From the NCBI GenBank assembly GCA_030040265.1, contig JASHUB010000025.1, positions 1-28,271 of the forward strand: a DNA stretch of 28,271 nucleotides, given 5' to 3'. This stretch comes from Microcaldota archaeon. GTDB lineage: Archaea; Micrarchaeota; Micrarchaeia; Micrarchaeales; CABMGC01. Shown here piece by piece: positions 13,941 through 21,301 of the stretch; the first letter of the stretch is position 1; every line of letters starts with the position of its first letter. A program made the translations under genes and the position numbers. The notes below the pieces were generated by a model. It did no database searches. It worked only from the letters and a program-made list of their open reading frames with translations, and was not told the DNA's origin.

Positions 13941-15290
13941 TCAGTTTCTTGCAACCAGGCGAAGGAGCACGTCTTTCGGTTGGTAAGCGACCAGGCTGGC
14001 AGCAACGAGGAAGTCGCTGTAGAGCCCTCCCTCTTCGTGCTCTCCAAGCAGTCTCCCCATGCCTTCGGCAAGCTTCTTGTCAGCGGCGGCCTCGAGCAGT
14101 TCTGCCACCGCTCCGCCGAGCTCGCTCAAGAACACGCCCTCTATGCGCTTGGCGCGTTCTTCAAGTCGCATCTCATTCTTCCTGCCGGCAACCAGCTCTG
14201 ACAGATTAGCTTCGGGGTGCTCTTCGGCCTGCCTGACCAGCCACATGTTGGCCTCTTGGAAGTCTGTAAAGAACCGGTAAGCATCTTGGGAGACGGACAG
14301 GTCGAGCCTCTGTTTCGATATGCGCTCTGCCGCGCTGAGCGCCAGGGACAAGAGCAGTTCGCCAGCCTGTACCGCAGCGTAGTGCGCCACATCATCCGCT
14401 GCGATGATGCTCTGGAACGCCCTCTTCGCCTTGATCCTCATCTTCGCAAGCTCGTCATAATCTTCAGCGGAGGGTTCTGCCAGCACGCCTCTCCGCGTGC
14501 ATTCAACCGAGTAATTGTAAAACGCGGACAGAGCAGCGAGCGTCTTGGCCCTGGCATCTCCGTCCAGACCGCTGATGACAAACTCCGTTCCATCGAGGCT
14601 TGCACCTGCGATTGCCGCTAGGTTGCCCATCCTTGCGAGCGACATCAATCGAATGATCCTGGTTGCTATGCTCTTTGCGGGTCCTGTCGGCACGCCCGCG
14701 CTGCCCTCAAGCACGCCGGCCAGCGACCTAGTCCTTCTTTCATGGGTGTCCTGTTCGCTTGTAAGGTCGAAAGGCAGGGCGCCTGGCTCACCAGGTTTGA
14801 ACCCGCCTATGAAATCTCCAAGCCAATGGTTCATTATGTTCCAGAAAACCTCATCATCGGCAACAGTCGCGCCTTCCAGCGGACGCGATAGGTCGTACTC
14901 AACCGTCCTATCCTTGAGCATCGCAATCAGGTTGCGCAGACTCCTCTGGGTAGCGCCAACTAAGTCAAACTCAGCGGACATACTAAGCTTCTCAAATTCC
15001 TCCTGGGGGTCGTAGCCGGTCTCGGCGGCATAGTCCTTGGCTGCCATGTCGAACGCAGCCCTGGCGGACTTGTCCCCCAAGCTCCTAGACACCATATGGA
15101 GGAAGAAGGGCGCCACGCGACCAGACACTATCGCTGTGTACCGCATCACGCTGCTGCTGTACGCACCGCCTGCCTGCCCTATCGCGTTAGTGAAGGTCGT
15201 TTGCATGCCTCTGCGGTCCCCGGACACTTCTGCGAAGTACCTCTCGCTCGTGCTTAGGAAGCCCTGCGCGTGCTGGGTTTTATGTTCCAT
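13941..15290 (-). CDS. Large helical protein of unknown function
   Basis: The protein has about 449 residues, is rich in Ala, Leu, Glu and Arg, and looks almost entirely alpha-helical. There is no signal peptide, clear membrane segment, nucleotide-binding motif or metal cluster. Segments such as 'AADDVAHYAAVQAGELLLSLALSAAERI' and 'FLSELGGAVAELLEAAADKKLAEGMGRLL' suggest packed or coiled helices. I prefer ATG 15290, because a TATA-like ATTAATAA (15318-15325) lies about 30 nt before it. ATG 15347 would precede that box. It is transcribed divergently from NAC. No family is recognised. Confidence 0.7.
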   Translation of the reverse strand: MEHKTQHAQGFLSTSERYFAEVSGDRRGMQTTFTNAIGQAGGAYSSSVMRYTAIVSGRVAPFFLHMVSRSLGDKSARAAFDMAAKDYAAETGYDPQEEFEKLSMSAEFDLVGATQRSLRNLIAMLKDRTVEYDLSRPLEGATVADDEVFWNIMNHWLGDFIGGFKPGEPGALPFDLTSEQDTHERRTRSLAGVLEGSAGVPTGPAKSIATRIIRLMSLARMGNLAAIAGASLDGTEFVISGLDGDARAKTLAALSAFYNYSVECTRRGVLAEPSAEDYDELAKMRIKAKRAFQSIIAADDVAHYAAVQAGELLLSLALSAAERISKQRLDLSVSQDAYRFFTDFQEANMWLVRQAEEHPEANLSELVAGRKNEMRLEERAKRIEGVFLSELGGAVAELLEAAADKKLAEGMGRLLGEHEEGGLYSDFLVAASLVAYQPKDVLLRLVARN

Positions 15291-15380
15291 CAAATCACAA
15301 CATCTGCATACGCCCTCATTAATAAGCGTTTGCCCGATGTGACGCACGATGTCGAACCTACCTGCACGAAATCGGGAACG

Positions 15381-15388
15381 TTTTTAAG
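15381..15388 (+). promoter_or_regulatory. TATA box for the NAC gene
   Basis: TTTTTAAG is centred about 25 nt before ATG 15409, consistent with a leaderless mRNA. Confidence 0.55.
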
Positions 15389-15408
15389 TGTGGGGCTACA
15401 AATGGTAA

Positions 15409-15756
15409 ATGACTTTTATGATGCCGAACATGGACCCGAGAGCCCTAAAGCGCATGATGGAGAGCATGGGCATAAAGCAGACCGAGATAGACGCTGACCG
15501 GGTCATAATCCAGTGCAAGGACAAGAACATAGTCATAGAGTCGCCCAGCGTCACTGCGATAGACGCGCAGGGCGCGAGAACATTCCAGGTGAGCGGCAGC
15601 ATAAGCGAGCAGAGCACCGTCAAGGTCGAGATAAGCGATGACGACGTCGCGACAGTCGCGTCGCAGACCGGTGTTGACAACGATGCGGCAAGGTCGGCGC
15701 TCGAGGAGGCGAACGGCGACATCGCAGAAGCGATAATGAAGCTGAAGGGAAGCTAA
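15409..15756 (+). CDS. nac: Nascent polypeptide-associated complex protein (archaeal NAC)
   Basis: The protein has 115 residues with two domains. The NAC domain (about 8-68) starts 'MDPRALKRMMESMGIKQTEI' and continues through 'RVIIQCKDKNIVIESPSVTAID' and 'ARTFQVSG'. A C-terminal UBA domain (about 78-113) reads 'DDVATVASQTGVDNDAARSALEEANGDIAEAI'. Archaeal NAC forms homodimers at the ribosomal exit tunnel and contacts nascent chains. Length and domain order match the family. ATG 15418 or 15421 are alternative starts, but leaderless spacing favours 15409. It converges with DUF424, 4 nt apart. Confidence 0.95.
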   Translation: MTFMMPNMDPRALKRMMESMGIKQTEIDADRVIIQCKDKNIVIESPSVTAIDAQGARTFQVSGSISEQSTVKVEISDDDVATVASQTGVDNDAARSALEEANGDIAEAIMKLKGS

Positions 15757-15760
15757 TAGA

Positions 15761-16075
15761 TCACAGCGCGTCCATCTTGTAGGTGTGCAGGAACGGCACT
15801 CCCTGTACCATCCGAACGTCCTCTTTCGTCGCCAGACCGAGTTCTATGAACACCTTCACGGATTCCTTGCCGACGACATTCGCAGTGTAGATGTGGAACT
15901 TCGCTATCTCCTTCTTCGCATCGGCCTCGCTCCTCAGCGAACCGTTGTAGAAGTCCCTGTACTTCTCCAGGTCGAGCTGCAGCTTGCCCTCAGCGAGTCT
16001 CTTGCCAAGCAGGTCCTTGTCGCACACTGCGACAATATCCCCGTGCGGCGTGTTGTGCGCTCTTATGTACATCAT
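15761..16075 (-). CDS. DUF424 family protein
   Basis: The protein has 104 residues and matches the archaeal DUF424 family. Its features are 'MYIRAHNTPHGDIVAVCDKDLLGKRLAEG' at the start, 'YRDFYNGS' in the middle, then 'ANVVGKESVKVFIELGLATKEDVRMVQGVPFLHTY' at the end. The family is widespread in archaea and its biochemical role is not established, as far as I know. It starts 4 nt after the glycosyltransferase stop codon on the same strand, so the two are probably co-transcribed. The function of that pairing is unclear. Met1 or Met2 (ATGATG) may be the start. Confidence 0.9.
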   Translation of the reverse strand: MMYIRAHNTPHGDIVAVCDKDLLGKRLAEGKLQLDLEKYRDFYNGSLRSEADAKKEIAKFHIYTANVVGKESVKVFIELGLATKEDVRMVQGVPFLHTYKMDAL

Positions 16076-16079
16076 TGGC

Positions 16080-17615
16080 TCAGCCGTATTTGTAGAAGAA
16101 GAAGAACGTGGAGCCGTAGAGAACGCTGTACCAGAGGAGCCATGCCCCTCCTACTAGGTTGTTGGCCATCAGCGTGACTATGCCGAGGACGAGCATCGCG
16201 CTAGAGAAGGTGACCTCTGCCGCCGAGTTCCTCAGGGCCGTGATGAAGCGCATGCCCCTCTTTTCAATCCCGTCCCTTGTGCACTTGAAGTCGGGGGCCT
16301 TGCCAAGGAGCACTGCGAAAGCAGCGCGCGCCCTTATGAAAGCGAGCCCGAAGTTGAGGAAGAATATGACCACGCCATACTTGAACTTCCCGAAGTATAT
16401 CCTGGAGACGAGCAGGGGCGCCGCGAACGAGATGAATAATGCCAAGAGGCTGAAGTACTCGATGCCAGATATGATCTGTTGCGGATAGATGAGGTTTCTT
16501 ATCGACACTACGGTGAACGGAACGTTTATCAGCACCATGAGTATGGAGAGCAGGGTGAAGAGTATGAGGATGAGCGAGAGGTAATTCAGCCCAAGTCCCA
16601 GGCTGAAGTAGTCCATATGCTCCAGTGTCTTGAGCGTCATCTTCTTCTTGTTGTTTAAGTAATGCCCGAGGAACTGCGTGCCGCCGTAGTTGTACCTCCA
16701 CTGCTGCCTTGCAAAGGAGGTGAACCTGCCCATCGGCCTTCCAAGCGCGTACGTCCTCGGGATGTACACCCCCCTGTAGCCCTTGAGCCTGGCGTTGAAC
16801 GAAAAGAAGGTATCTTCTATTATATACTCGGGGAAGCCGCCTATCTTCCTTATCGCATCGGTCTTTATTATCGCGCATGAACCAGCGAAGATCGTAGTGT
16901 TCCTCGAGGCGCGGCTCGGTTGCACGAAGCTGAAAAAGAAACTGTTGAACAAGTTGACAGAATCCGCGAAAAGGTTTAACTTCTGATACCTCTTCTCGGT
17001 CTGGACGTAAGCGACATCCTTGTCCTTGAAGAATGGCAGCAGGTCGCGCAGGAAGCTCTTCTTTATCAGGTACTCATCAGAGTCAAATGACGCCACGTAC
17101 TCTTCCTTGCAGTACTTCATGAAGTTGTTCATGGCGCCAGCCTTGTACCCTGACCGGTCTTCCCTATGGATGAACGTCACCCCTTCCGTCTTGCAGAATC
17201 TGCGAAGGTCATCCACATCGTCGCGGTTTGTAGAGTCGTCGACCAGATAGAACGTAAGCTTGCTCTTATCGTAATCGATGTTCTTGAGCTTGTGTATGAC
17301 CGTCTTGACAACCTTGGGCTCTTCGTTGTAGTTGGGCACGACCATCGCGACTGTCGGATAGTGGTCCAGTTTCCCGAACTTAGTCTTCATGTTCTTGAAC
17401 TTCTGCTCGTACGAGTACGCCGAGTAGTAGGCGATCGCCGCCTGGAGGTTGAACACCGTGGAGATGCCGCTCAGGAACAGGAATGCTATGGCTATCGCAA
17501 CGTCGTAAACGTTCGTCGCTATGAAGAAAAGGTACCCGGCGAAGCCTATCGACAGTGCGTTCAGAAGCAGCACCGCCGGTATGGTCAGATATCTAATCAA
17601 GGCGCTCTTGTCCAA
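16080..17615 (-). CDS. Membrane glycosyltransferase family 2 (cellulose-synthase/hyaluronan-synthase-like)
   Basis: The protein has 511 residues. Two N-terminal membrane helices (about 8-62) precede a GT2 catalytic domain. It shows 'VAMVVPNYNEEP', 'FYLVDDSTN' (first Asp), 'YVASFDSDEYL' (DxD), 'EYIIEDTFFSFNARLKG' (the ED acceptor-base motif) and 'RQQWRYNYGG', a Q-x-x-R-Y form of the processive Q-x-x-R-W motif. At least four C-terminal helices follow. It should extend or add sugars from nucleotide-sugar donors at the cytosolic membrane face, for a polysaccharide or lipid-linked glycan. The start is TTG 17615, needed to keep the first membrane helix. The acceptor is unknown. Confidence 0.9.
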   Translation of the reverse strand: MDKSALIRYLTIPAVLLLNALSIGFAGYLFFIATNVYDVAIAIAFLFLSGISTVFNLQAAIAYYSAYSYEQKFKNMKTKFGKLDHYPTVAMVVPNYNEEPKVVKTVIHKLKNIDYDKSKLTFYLVDDSTNRDDVDDLRRFCKTEGVTFIHREDRSGYKAGAMNNFMKYCKEEYVASFDSDEYLIKKSFLRDLLPFFKDKDVAYVQTEKRYQKLNLFADSVNLFNSFFFSFVQPSRASRNTTIFAGSCAIIKTDAIRKIGGFPEYIIEDTFFSFNARLKGYRGVYIPRTYALGRPMGRFTSFARQQWRYNYGGTQFLGHYLNNKKKMTLKTLEHMDYFSLGLGLNYLSLILILFTLLSILMVLINVPFTVVSIRNLIYPQQIISGIEYFSLLALFISFAAPLLVSRIYFGKFKYGVVIFFLNFGLAFIRARAAFAVLLGKAPDFKCTRDGIEKRGMRFITALRNSAAEVTFSSAMLVLGIVTLMANNLVGGAWLLWYSVLYGSTFFFFYKYG

Positions 17616-17699
17616 TGCCTACACCGTAATGATACCATTAATATCCAAGCTTATTATTAAAATGGTTTCGTTGCAATTTTCTCTCCTGAAGGCAAAAGG

Positions 17700-17707
17700 A
17701 TTATAAC
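17700..17707 (+). promoter_or_regulatory. TATA box for tRNA-Ser
   Basis: ATTATAAC is centred about 28 nt before the first base of the tRNA at 17732. Confidence 0.5.
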
Positions 17708-17731
17708 CTGCTATGCCAAATGCCTATACAT

Positions 17732-17855
17732 GCCAGGGTGGCAGAATCCGGTAACGCGCCGGTCTCGAGTTTGCAAAACATCGAGAGCTGATTTGTGATG
17801 CAACAGGCAAACCGGTGCCCGCAAGGGCTTTAGGGTTCAAATCCCTACCCTGGCG
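17732..17855 (+). tRNA. tRNA-Ser(CGA) with a 40-nt intron
   Basis: The acceptor stem GCCAGGG (17732-17738) pairs perfectly with CCCTGGC (17848-17854), with discriminator G at 17855 as in archaeal tRNA-Ser. The anticodon stem CCGGT (17759-17763) pairs with ACCGG (17811-17815). The loop reads C-T-CGA-G before an insertion, with A38 at 17810 after it. The anticodon CGA is at 17766-17768. The intron, about 17770-17809, sits at the canonical 37/38 position. It carries TCGAGA, complementary to the anticodon loop. The variable arm GCCC-GCAA-GGGC is long, as a class II tRNA requires. T stem TAGGG/CCCTA. No CCA is encoded. The 3' end is duplicated downstream. Confidence 0.93.
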
Positions 17856-17858
17856 AAC
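17844..17858 (+). repeat. Direct repeat, proximal copy (attL-like, in tRNA-Ser 3' end)
   Basis: CCTACCCTGGCGAAC covers the 3' T stem, acceptor strand and discriminator of tRNA-Ser, plus 3 nt beyond it. An exact copy lies at 18423-18437. Confidence 0.75.
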
Positions 17859-18095
17859 TTCTAAAGGTATTTTCCAGCTTTTGACGTATAGGATGCGGTT
17901 ATGACAAATACCGCCCCGTCAAGTCGAAGAAAGATAACTACGACAATCCTTCGTTAGGCAGCCTTTTTGTCGCAGAGAACTCGCCTTTGCCTCTAGCAAG
18001 AACCTTGTTCGGACCTATAAGGGCATTCTCCACTTCCTATCTAGATATTCCTCGTTCAAGCATTCGCTGCAGGGAATGCTTAGAAAAAGTGATAA
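17859..18095. other. Apparently non-coding debris inside the tRNA-Ser-linked segment
   Basis: These 237 bp hold no supportable gene. A minus-strand open stretch of 31 codons (17938-18033, GTG start) has protein-like composition but no upstream signal or family, and could be a gene fragment. Confidence 0.4.
18058..18081. repeat. 8-bp perfect inverted repeat downstream of DUF2283
   Basis: AAGCATTC (18058-18065) and GAATGCTT (18074-18081) form a hairpin with an 8-nt loop. It starts 14 nt after the DUF2283 stop codon on the minus strand. It could act in 3'-end formation or be a recombination-site remnant. Confidence 0.45.
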
Positions 18096-18341
18096 TCATC
18101 TGCTTACCGCTATGTTGGTCAGCACTCTGGAAAGTATCGCGTTCAGGTTGACGTTTGCTTTTGAGAATCCGAGGATCTCTATCCCAATTACTCTATTATG
18201 GTTGTCTCTGTCCAAAAGGACTCCTTTTCCGACCTCAACAGTATCCTGCACCTTGCCATTGCGGATTCGGATATAAGCCGCATCCACCTGCCGGTCGTAC
18301 TCAAGAACATACTTTTCGGTCTTTGAATGCCTTTTCTCCAT
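18096..18341 (-). CDS. DUF2283 family small protein
   Basis: A protein of 81 residues with the DUF2283 pattern: 'LEYDRQVDAAYIRIRNGKVQDTVEVGKGVLLDRD', then 'RVIGIEILGFSKANVNL'. The family is small and widespread in mobile and stress-related loci of bacteria and archaea. A toxin-antitoxin connection has been proposed, but the function is not settled. I place the start at ATG 18341, because the TATA-like CTTTAAATC (about 18373-18381) lies about 36 nt upstream. TTG 18368 would precede the expected transcript start. It is the only recognisable gene between the tRNA-Ser direct repeats, which fits cargo of a small element. No partner gene is seen. Confidence 0.82.
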   Translation of the reverse strand: MEKRHSKTEKYVLEYDRQVDAAYIRIRNGKVQDTVEVGKGVLLDRDNHNRVIGIEILGFSKANVNLNAILSRVLTNIAVSR

Positions 18342-18422
18342 GGCTCTCAACCATATCTTCACCAGCAATCGAGATTTAAAGCCTTATCTGTGAATCGCAG
18401 ATCTATGGCCGTTCAGAGTCGT

Positions 18423-18437
18423 CCTACCCTGGCGAAC
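18423..18437 (+). repeat. Direct repeat, distal copy (attR-like)
   Basis: An exact 15-bp copy of the tRNA-Ser 3' end plus 3 nt. On the minus strand it encodes the last four codons and stop of the dihydroorotate-dehydrogenase-like gene. Confidence 0.75.
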
Positions 18438-19668
18438 GCTTCTCGCCTGTCGAAGAAGGCATGGTCTCGCCCTTCCTGGCGAGTTCCTTCACTTCCGCTT
18501 GGAGCTCCTCCATCGTCTTGCCGTCCCTCTCGAGATGCTCGGAGAGCTGCCTCATTATCCTGGGCGCCTGCCCGAAGCCGTATCTCGCATAGACCGTGAA
18601 GCCTGCTATGCTGTTGGCGCCTGTTTTGAAGGCATCGTAGCCGACGTGGCCATCGAATATCCCTCCCTCAGCTGTTATGTCCGCCTCTGGAAACGCGAGC
18701 CGTATGTCGCGCACGCTCCTCAGCATGTACCCGGTCAAGAACGCGCCGCTCCTTCCTGCGGTCGGGTAGCCCCAACTGCCGCGCACCTCTGCTGGCAGCT
18801 GGTCTTTCGGCACCTTGAACGTGTTCGTCGTCACGACTCCGTGCCCTCCGCCGTCAAGGAACGCCTTGACGAGCGCGAGCATCGCATCGCGTCCGGATGG
18901 CTCGTACGGGCCTATCTTCATGAGCCTGAGCTTGTGCGGCACAAGCTGCTTCATCAACACAGCGGTCTGGCGATACGCCTCCTCCGTCTGCAGCAGCGGC
19001 AGATCTGCCGTGTTCGGCGACCAGCGGTTGTCTATGTAACCTGAAACGTACGGGTATGTCTGGTGGATCAGGTCCTCGGTCTGCGCAAGCGCGGAGCCTA
19101 CCGGATCCTTCTTGTCTGTAGGCAGGCCCGCTATGCTGAGCAATATCTCCGACTTTCCCCCTGCCCCGTATTCACGAAGCCTGTCAACGACGTAAGCCAG
19201 CCCTTCGCTGGGGAAACCCTGCGCATTGTACAGGTCGACGCCGTCGTTCGCCGACACGACCCTGACCCGATCGTTTCCCTTCCTCGGCTCGACGACCACG
19301 GTCCCTGGCTGCTGTACATCGAAGTAATGGTCGAGCACCAGCGGGACGTCGAAATTCTTGTCCAGGCCTTCTGCGGGTTTCACCGGGGCCACCTTCCTCG
19401 GAAGTCCGGGCATCTTCACCATCATGTTCTTTGGAGGATCGAATTTCGGGAGCACGAGTCCGGCGATGCCCTGGTACCTGCGGACCACGTCCTTGACCAG
19501 CTCCTGGACGGTCTCGGCGTCGCCTCCGCAGATCTCATAGAGTCTGGGTCTTACCACATCCTTGAAATAGTCCGGATCGTTTGCGCCCTTCTGGAGCATC
19601 ATCTTCTCTCTCAGCGAGATGGCCGGCAGCTGCGGCTTTGCGTGCGCAGCTGCTCCACTTGCCCCCAA
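18424..19668 (-). CDS. Dihydroorotate-dehydrogenase-like FMN TIM-barrel protein
   Basis: The protein has 414 residues. From about residue 200 it follows the class I dihydroorotate dehydrogenase pattern. 'YIDNRWSPNTADLPLLQ' corresponds to the family's 'N-x-S-x-P-N-T' substrate loop. Then come 'LRLMKIGPYEPS', 'GGHGVVTTNTF', 'GRSGAFLTGYMLRSVRDIRLAFP', and 'DITAEGGIFDGHVGYDAFKTGANSI' (FMN phosphate site). Family members oxidise dihydroorotate for pyrimidine synthesis. Here the substrate loop is altered (Cys/Ser-Pro-Asn replaced by Trp-Ser-Pro-Asn context) and the N-terminus is longer, so a different substrate is possible. TTG 19668 fits the TATA box at 19699-19707. The 3' end lies in the distal tRNA repeat. 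Confidence 0.75.
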   Translation of the reverse strand: MGASGAAAHAKPQLPAISLREKMMLQKGANDPDYFKDVVRPRLYEICGGDAETVQELVKDVVRRYQGIAGLVLPKFDPPKNMMVKMPGLPRKVAPVKPAEGLDKNFDVPLVLDHYFDVQQPGTVVVEPRKGNDRVRVVSANDGVDLYNAQGFPSEGLAYVVDRLREYGAGGKSEILLSIAGLPTDKKDPVGSALAQTEDLIHQTYPYVSGYIDNRWSPNTADLPLLQTEEAYRQTAVLMKQLVPHKLRLMKIGPYEPSGRDAMLALVKAFLDGGGHGVVTTNTFKVPKDQLPAEVRGSWGYPTAGRSGAFLTGYMLRSVRDIRLAFPEADITAEGGIFDGHVGYDAFKTGANSIAGFTVYARYGFGQAPRIMRQLSEHLERDGKTMEELQAEVKELARKGETMPSSTGEKRSPG

Positions 19669-19698
19669 ACGATCACCGCTTCTAGTGTGTTCGAAAAG

Positions 19699-19707
19699 TT
19701 ATATAAG
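19699..19707. promoter_or_regulatory. Bidirectional TATA box
   Basis: TTATATAAG is near-palindromic. It is centred 28 nt before ATG 19731 (plus) and 35 nt before TTG 19668 (minus), so one element may serve both genes. Confidence 0.6.
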
Positions 19708-19730
19708 CATGACCGCAGCAATTCTAATCT

Positions 19731-20393
19731 ATGTTTAATCCTTTCAACAGGAACAAGGCCAGGGTGACGATAACCAGCATCAACCTCAAGACGATGGGCA
19801 GCATGCACAGCATAGCGGGAAGACAGGTGCCCGAGAAGGTCTTCACGCTAAGCATCCCGTTCGCTAACAAGGCGGGCAGCGACCTGGTGCCGGAGCAGTT
19901 CAAGAGGCCCAGCATCCGGGTCAACAACCCCACGGTATCGGCTCCCTTTGCGCTGGTCGCCGTAGACCCCGCGCCTCCCCTAGAGGTCGAGTACAAGGAC
20001 AAGGTCATGCTCAAGATAAAGATAAAGGCGCCGGAAGAGGCCTACCACGGGCCGATGACCATAGACTTCGGGACGAACACGCAGGACATGGTGCACCTGA
20101 GCGTCACGAAGATCGTGCTAAGCTCCGGGGCGAGGCGCGAGGACATAGCCGAGTCCGGGTTCGCCACAAGCGTCCAGAAGAGCCAGCTGTTCAAGAAGGA
20201 CCTGCAGATGTACAAGGTGCTCAAGAAGGGCGACACCGTATCGAAGGTGACGGTGAGCCAGCCGTTCGAGCTCGTGGGCACGGAGCCGAAGCTGCCGGCG
20301 GTCGCAGACACGGACAGGAGCTACGTCCTGAGCATATACGTCAAGGCGCCAACGTTCAACTATGCCGGCCCGCTCGAGGTCAGTATAAACTAG
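19731..20393 (+). CDS. Duplicated beta-rich protein of unknown function
   Basis: A protein of 220 residues with no signal peptide. Two regions share a pattern: 'VSAPFALVAVDPAPPLEV' with 'VMLKIKIKAPEEAYHGPMTIDFG' (about residues 63-110), and 'VSQPFELVGTEPKLPAVA' with 'YVLSIYVKAPTFNYAGPLEVSIN' (about 175-220). Both end in K-A-P...(Y)xGP(L/M)xx. This is an internal duplication of a beta-sandwich-like (Ig- or arrestin-like) unit; the fold is my inference. The mRNA is probably leaderless from 19699-19707. The aSelBL gene follows 8 nt after the stop codon, so the pair is an operon. A partner role for aSelBL is possible. Confidence 0.72.
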   Translation: MFNPFNRNKARVTITSINLKTMGSMHSIAGRQVPEKVFTLSIPFANKAGSDLVPEQFKRPSIRVNNPTVSAPFALVAVDPAPPLEVEYKDKVMLKIKIKAPEEAYHGPMTIDFGTNTQDMVHLSVTKIVLSSGARREDIAESGFATSVQKSQLFKKDLQMYKVLKKGDTVSKVTVSQPFELVGTEPKLPAVADTDRSYVLSIYVKAPTFNYAGPLEVSIN

Positions 20394-20396
20394 GTG
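20393..20396 (+). promoter_or_regulatory. Ribosome-binding site setting the TTG start of aSelBL
   Basis: GGTG overlaps the preceding stop codon and lies 5 nt before TTG 20402, which supports that non-ATG start. Confidence 0.4.
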
Positions 20397-20401
20397 TTGA
20401 T

Positions 20402-21301
20402 TTGCACTACGTCGTTGCTGTACCGGTCGACAAGTCTCTCATCGAGTTCATCGGCAAGAAGGGCTCGGTCAACGGACTCACGTTCTACAACAGGAAGATG
20501 GACGACAACGTCATAGTGGCGCTCGCGCCGACTAGCATCGAGGAGAAGTTCTACGCGGCGTCAGAGGCGCTGCTCATCGCAGACCAGATAGTCCTGAGCA
20601 CCGCGAGCGTCGACAAGTCGTTCGGCGAGATGCTGGTGGCATGCTCGCTGCTGGGCAAGCGTCTCCTGATAACCAAGGACAACGACATCGGCAACCTCCT
20701 GACAGGGACATCGATGAAGAACTTCGAGCTGATCGACAAGGAGCAGGTGGTTGACAAGATCCTCGCATTCAAGCCGGAGCACCCATCCGGGGACGTGAGG
20801 GTCGACATAGACCACGCGTTCCCTGTCAAGGGCATAGGCACCGTCGCGCTCGGCGTAGTGAAGGGCGGCACGGTCAAGGTCCACGACAAGCTCTTCCACA
20901 CCTCCGGAAAGGAGGTGGAGGTGCGCTCGATGCAGAGCCAGGACGTGGACATCACCACAGCCGAGTACGGCACCAGGGTCGGGATCGCGCTTAAGAACAT
21001 CGAACCGGACGAGATTGACAAAGGCGACCTTCTCACCTCGAAGAAGGCGCAGAAGGCGAAGAAGATAACCGCAGAGCTGATGACCAGCGGCTTCGCAAGC
21101 GAGAACATCGAGCCCGAAAGGCTGTACACCTTCGCGTCGAACTTCTCCTACTCGAACGCGCGTGTGGAAAAGAAGGGCGTTGAAGCCGAGATAACGTTCG
21201 AGAAGCCTGTGGCGGTCCTGCCTGGCGACAGATTCCTGCTCGCGAGGGCTGCAGTGCCAAGGATATTCGCATCAGGAGTGGTGAAGACAGTCACTTCATG
21301 A
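20402..21301 (+). CDS. SelB-like elongation factor paralog with degenerate GTPase domain (aSelBL type)
   Basis: The protein has 299 residues. Residues about 130-215 are an EF-Tu domain 2 barrel: 'VDIDHAFPVKGIGTVALGVVKGGTVKVHDKL', then 'VRSMQSQDVDITTAEYGTRVGIALKNIEPDEIDKGDLL'. A domain-3-like barrel follows to the end. The first 125 residues stand where the GTPase domain should be. They lack a P-loop (GxxxxGKS/T), the DxxG and the NKxD motifs. An archaeal subfamily of SelB-like proteins without GTP-binding motifs (aSelBL) has been described, and this gene fits it. Its function is unknown; binding a tRNA or another RNA is a fair inference. It overlaps the convergent phospholipase-D-like gene by 6 bp. 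Confidence 0.85.
   Translation: MHYVVAVPVDKSLIEFIGKKGSVNGLTFYNRKMDDNVIVALAPTSIEEKFYAASEALLIADQIVLSTASVDKSFGEMLVACSLLGKRLLITKDNDIGNLLTGTSMKNFELIDKEQVVDKILAFKPEHPSGDVRVDIDHAFPVKGIGTVALGVVKGGTVKVHDKLFHTSGKEVEVRSMQSQDVDITTAEYGTRVGIALKNIEPDEIDKGDLLTSKKAQKAKKITAELMTSGFASENIEPERLYTFASNFSYSNARVEKKGVEAEITFEKPVAVLPGDRFLLARAAVPRIFASGVVKTVTS

Larger units (their letters stand above)
17859..18437. mobile_element. Putative remnant of a tRNA-Ser-targeted integrated element (579 bp)
   Basis: The segment runs from just after the tRNA copy of a 15-bp direct repeat to the end of the second copy. This is the geometry left by site-specific integration into a tRNA 3' end. It is visibly more AT-rich than neighbouring genes. 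Its one supported gene is a DUF2283 protein (18096-18341, minus). No integrase is present, so it would be a decayed or minimal element. The distal copy carries the last codons of the convergent dehydrogenase-like gene. Confidence 0.6.

Noticed and set aside
17938..18033. 31-codon minus-strand frame in the tRNA-linked segment
   Set aside because: It is too short, has no promoter or ribosome-binding site and no family; at most a gene fragment.
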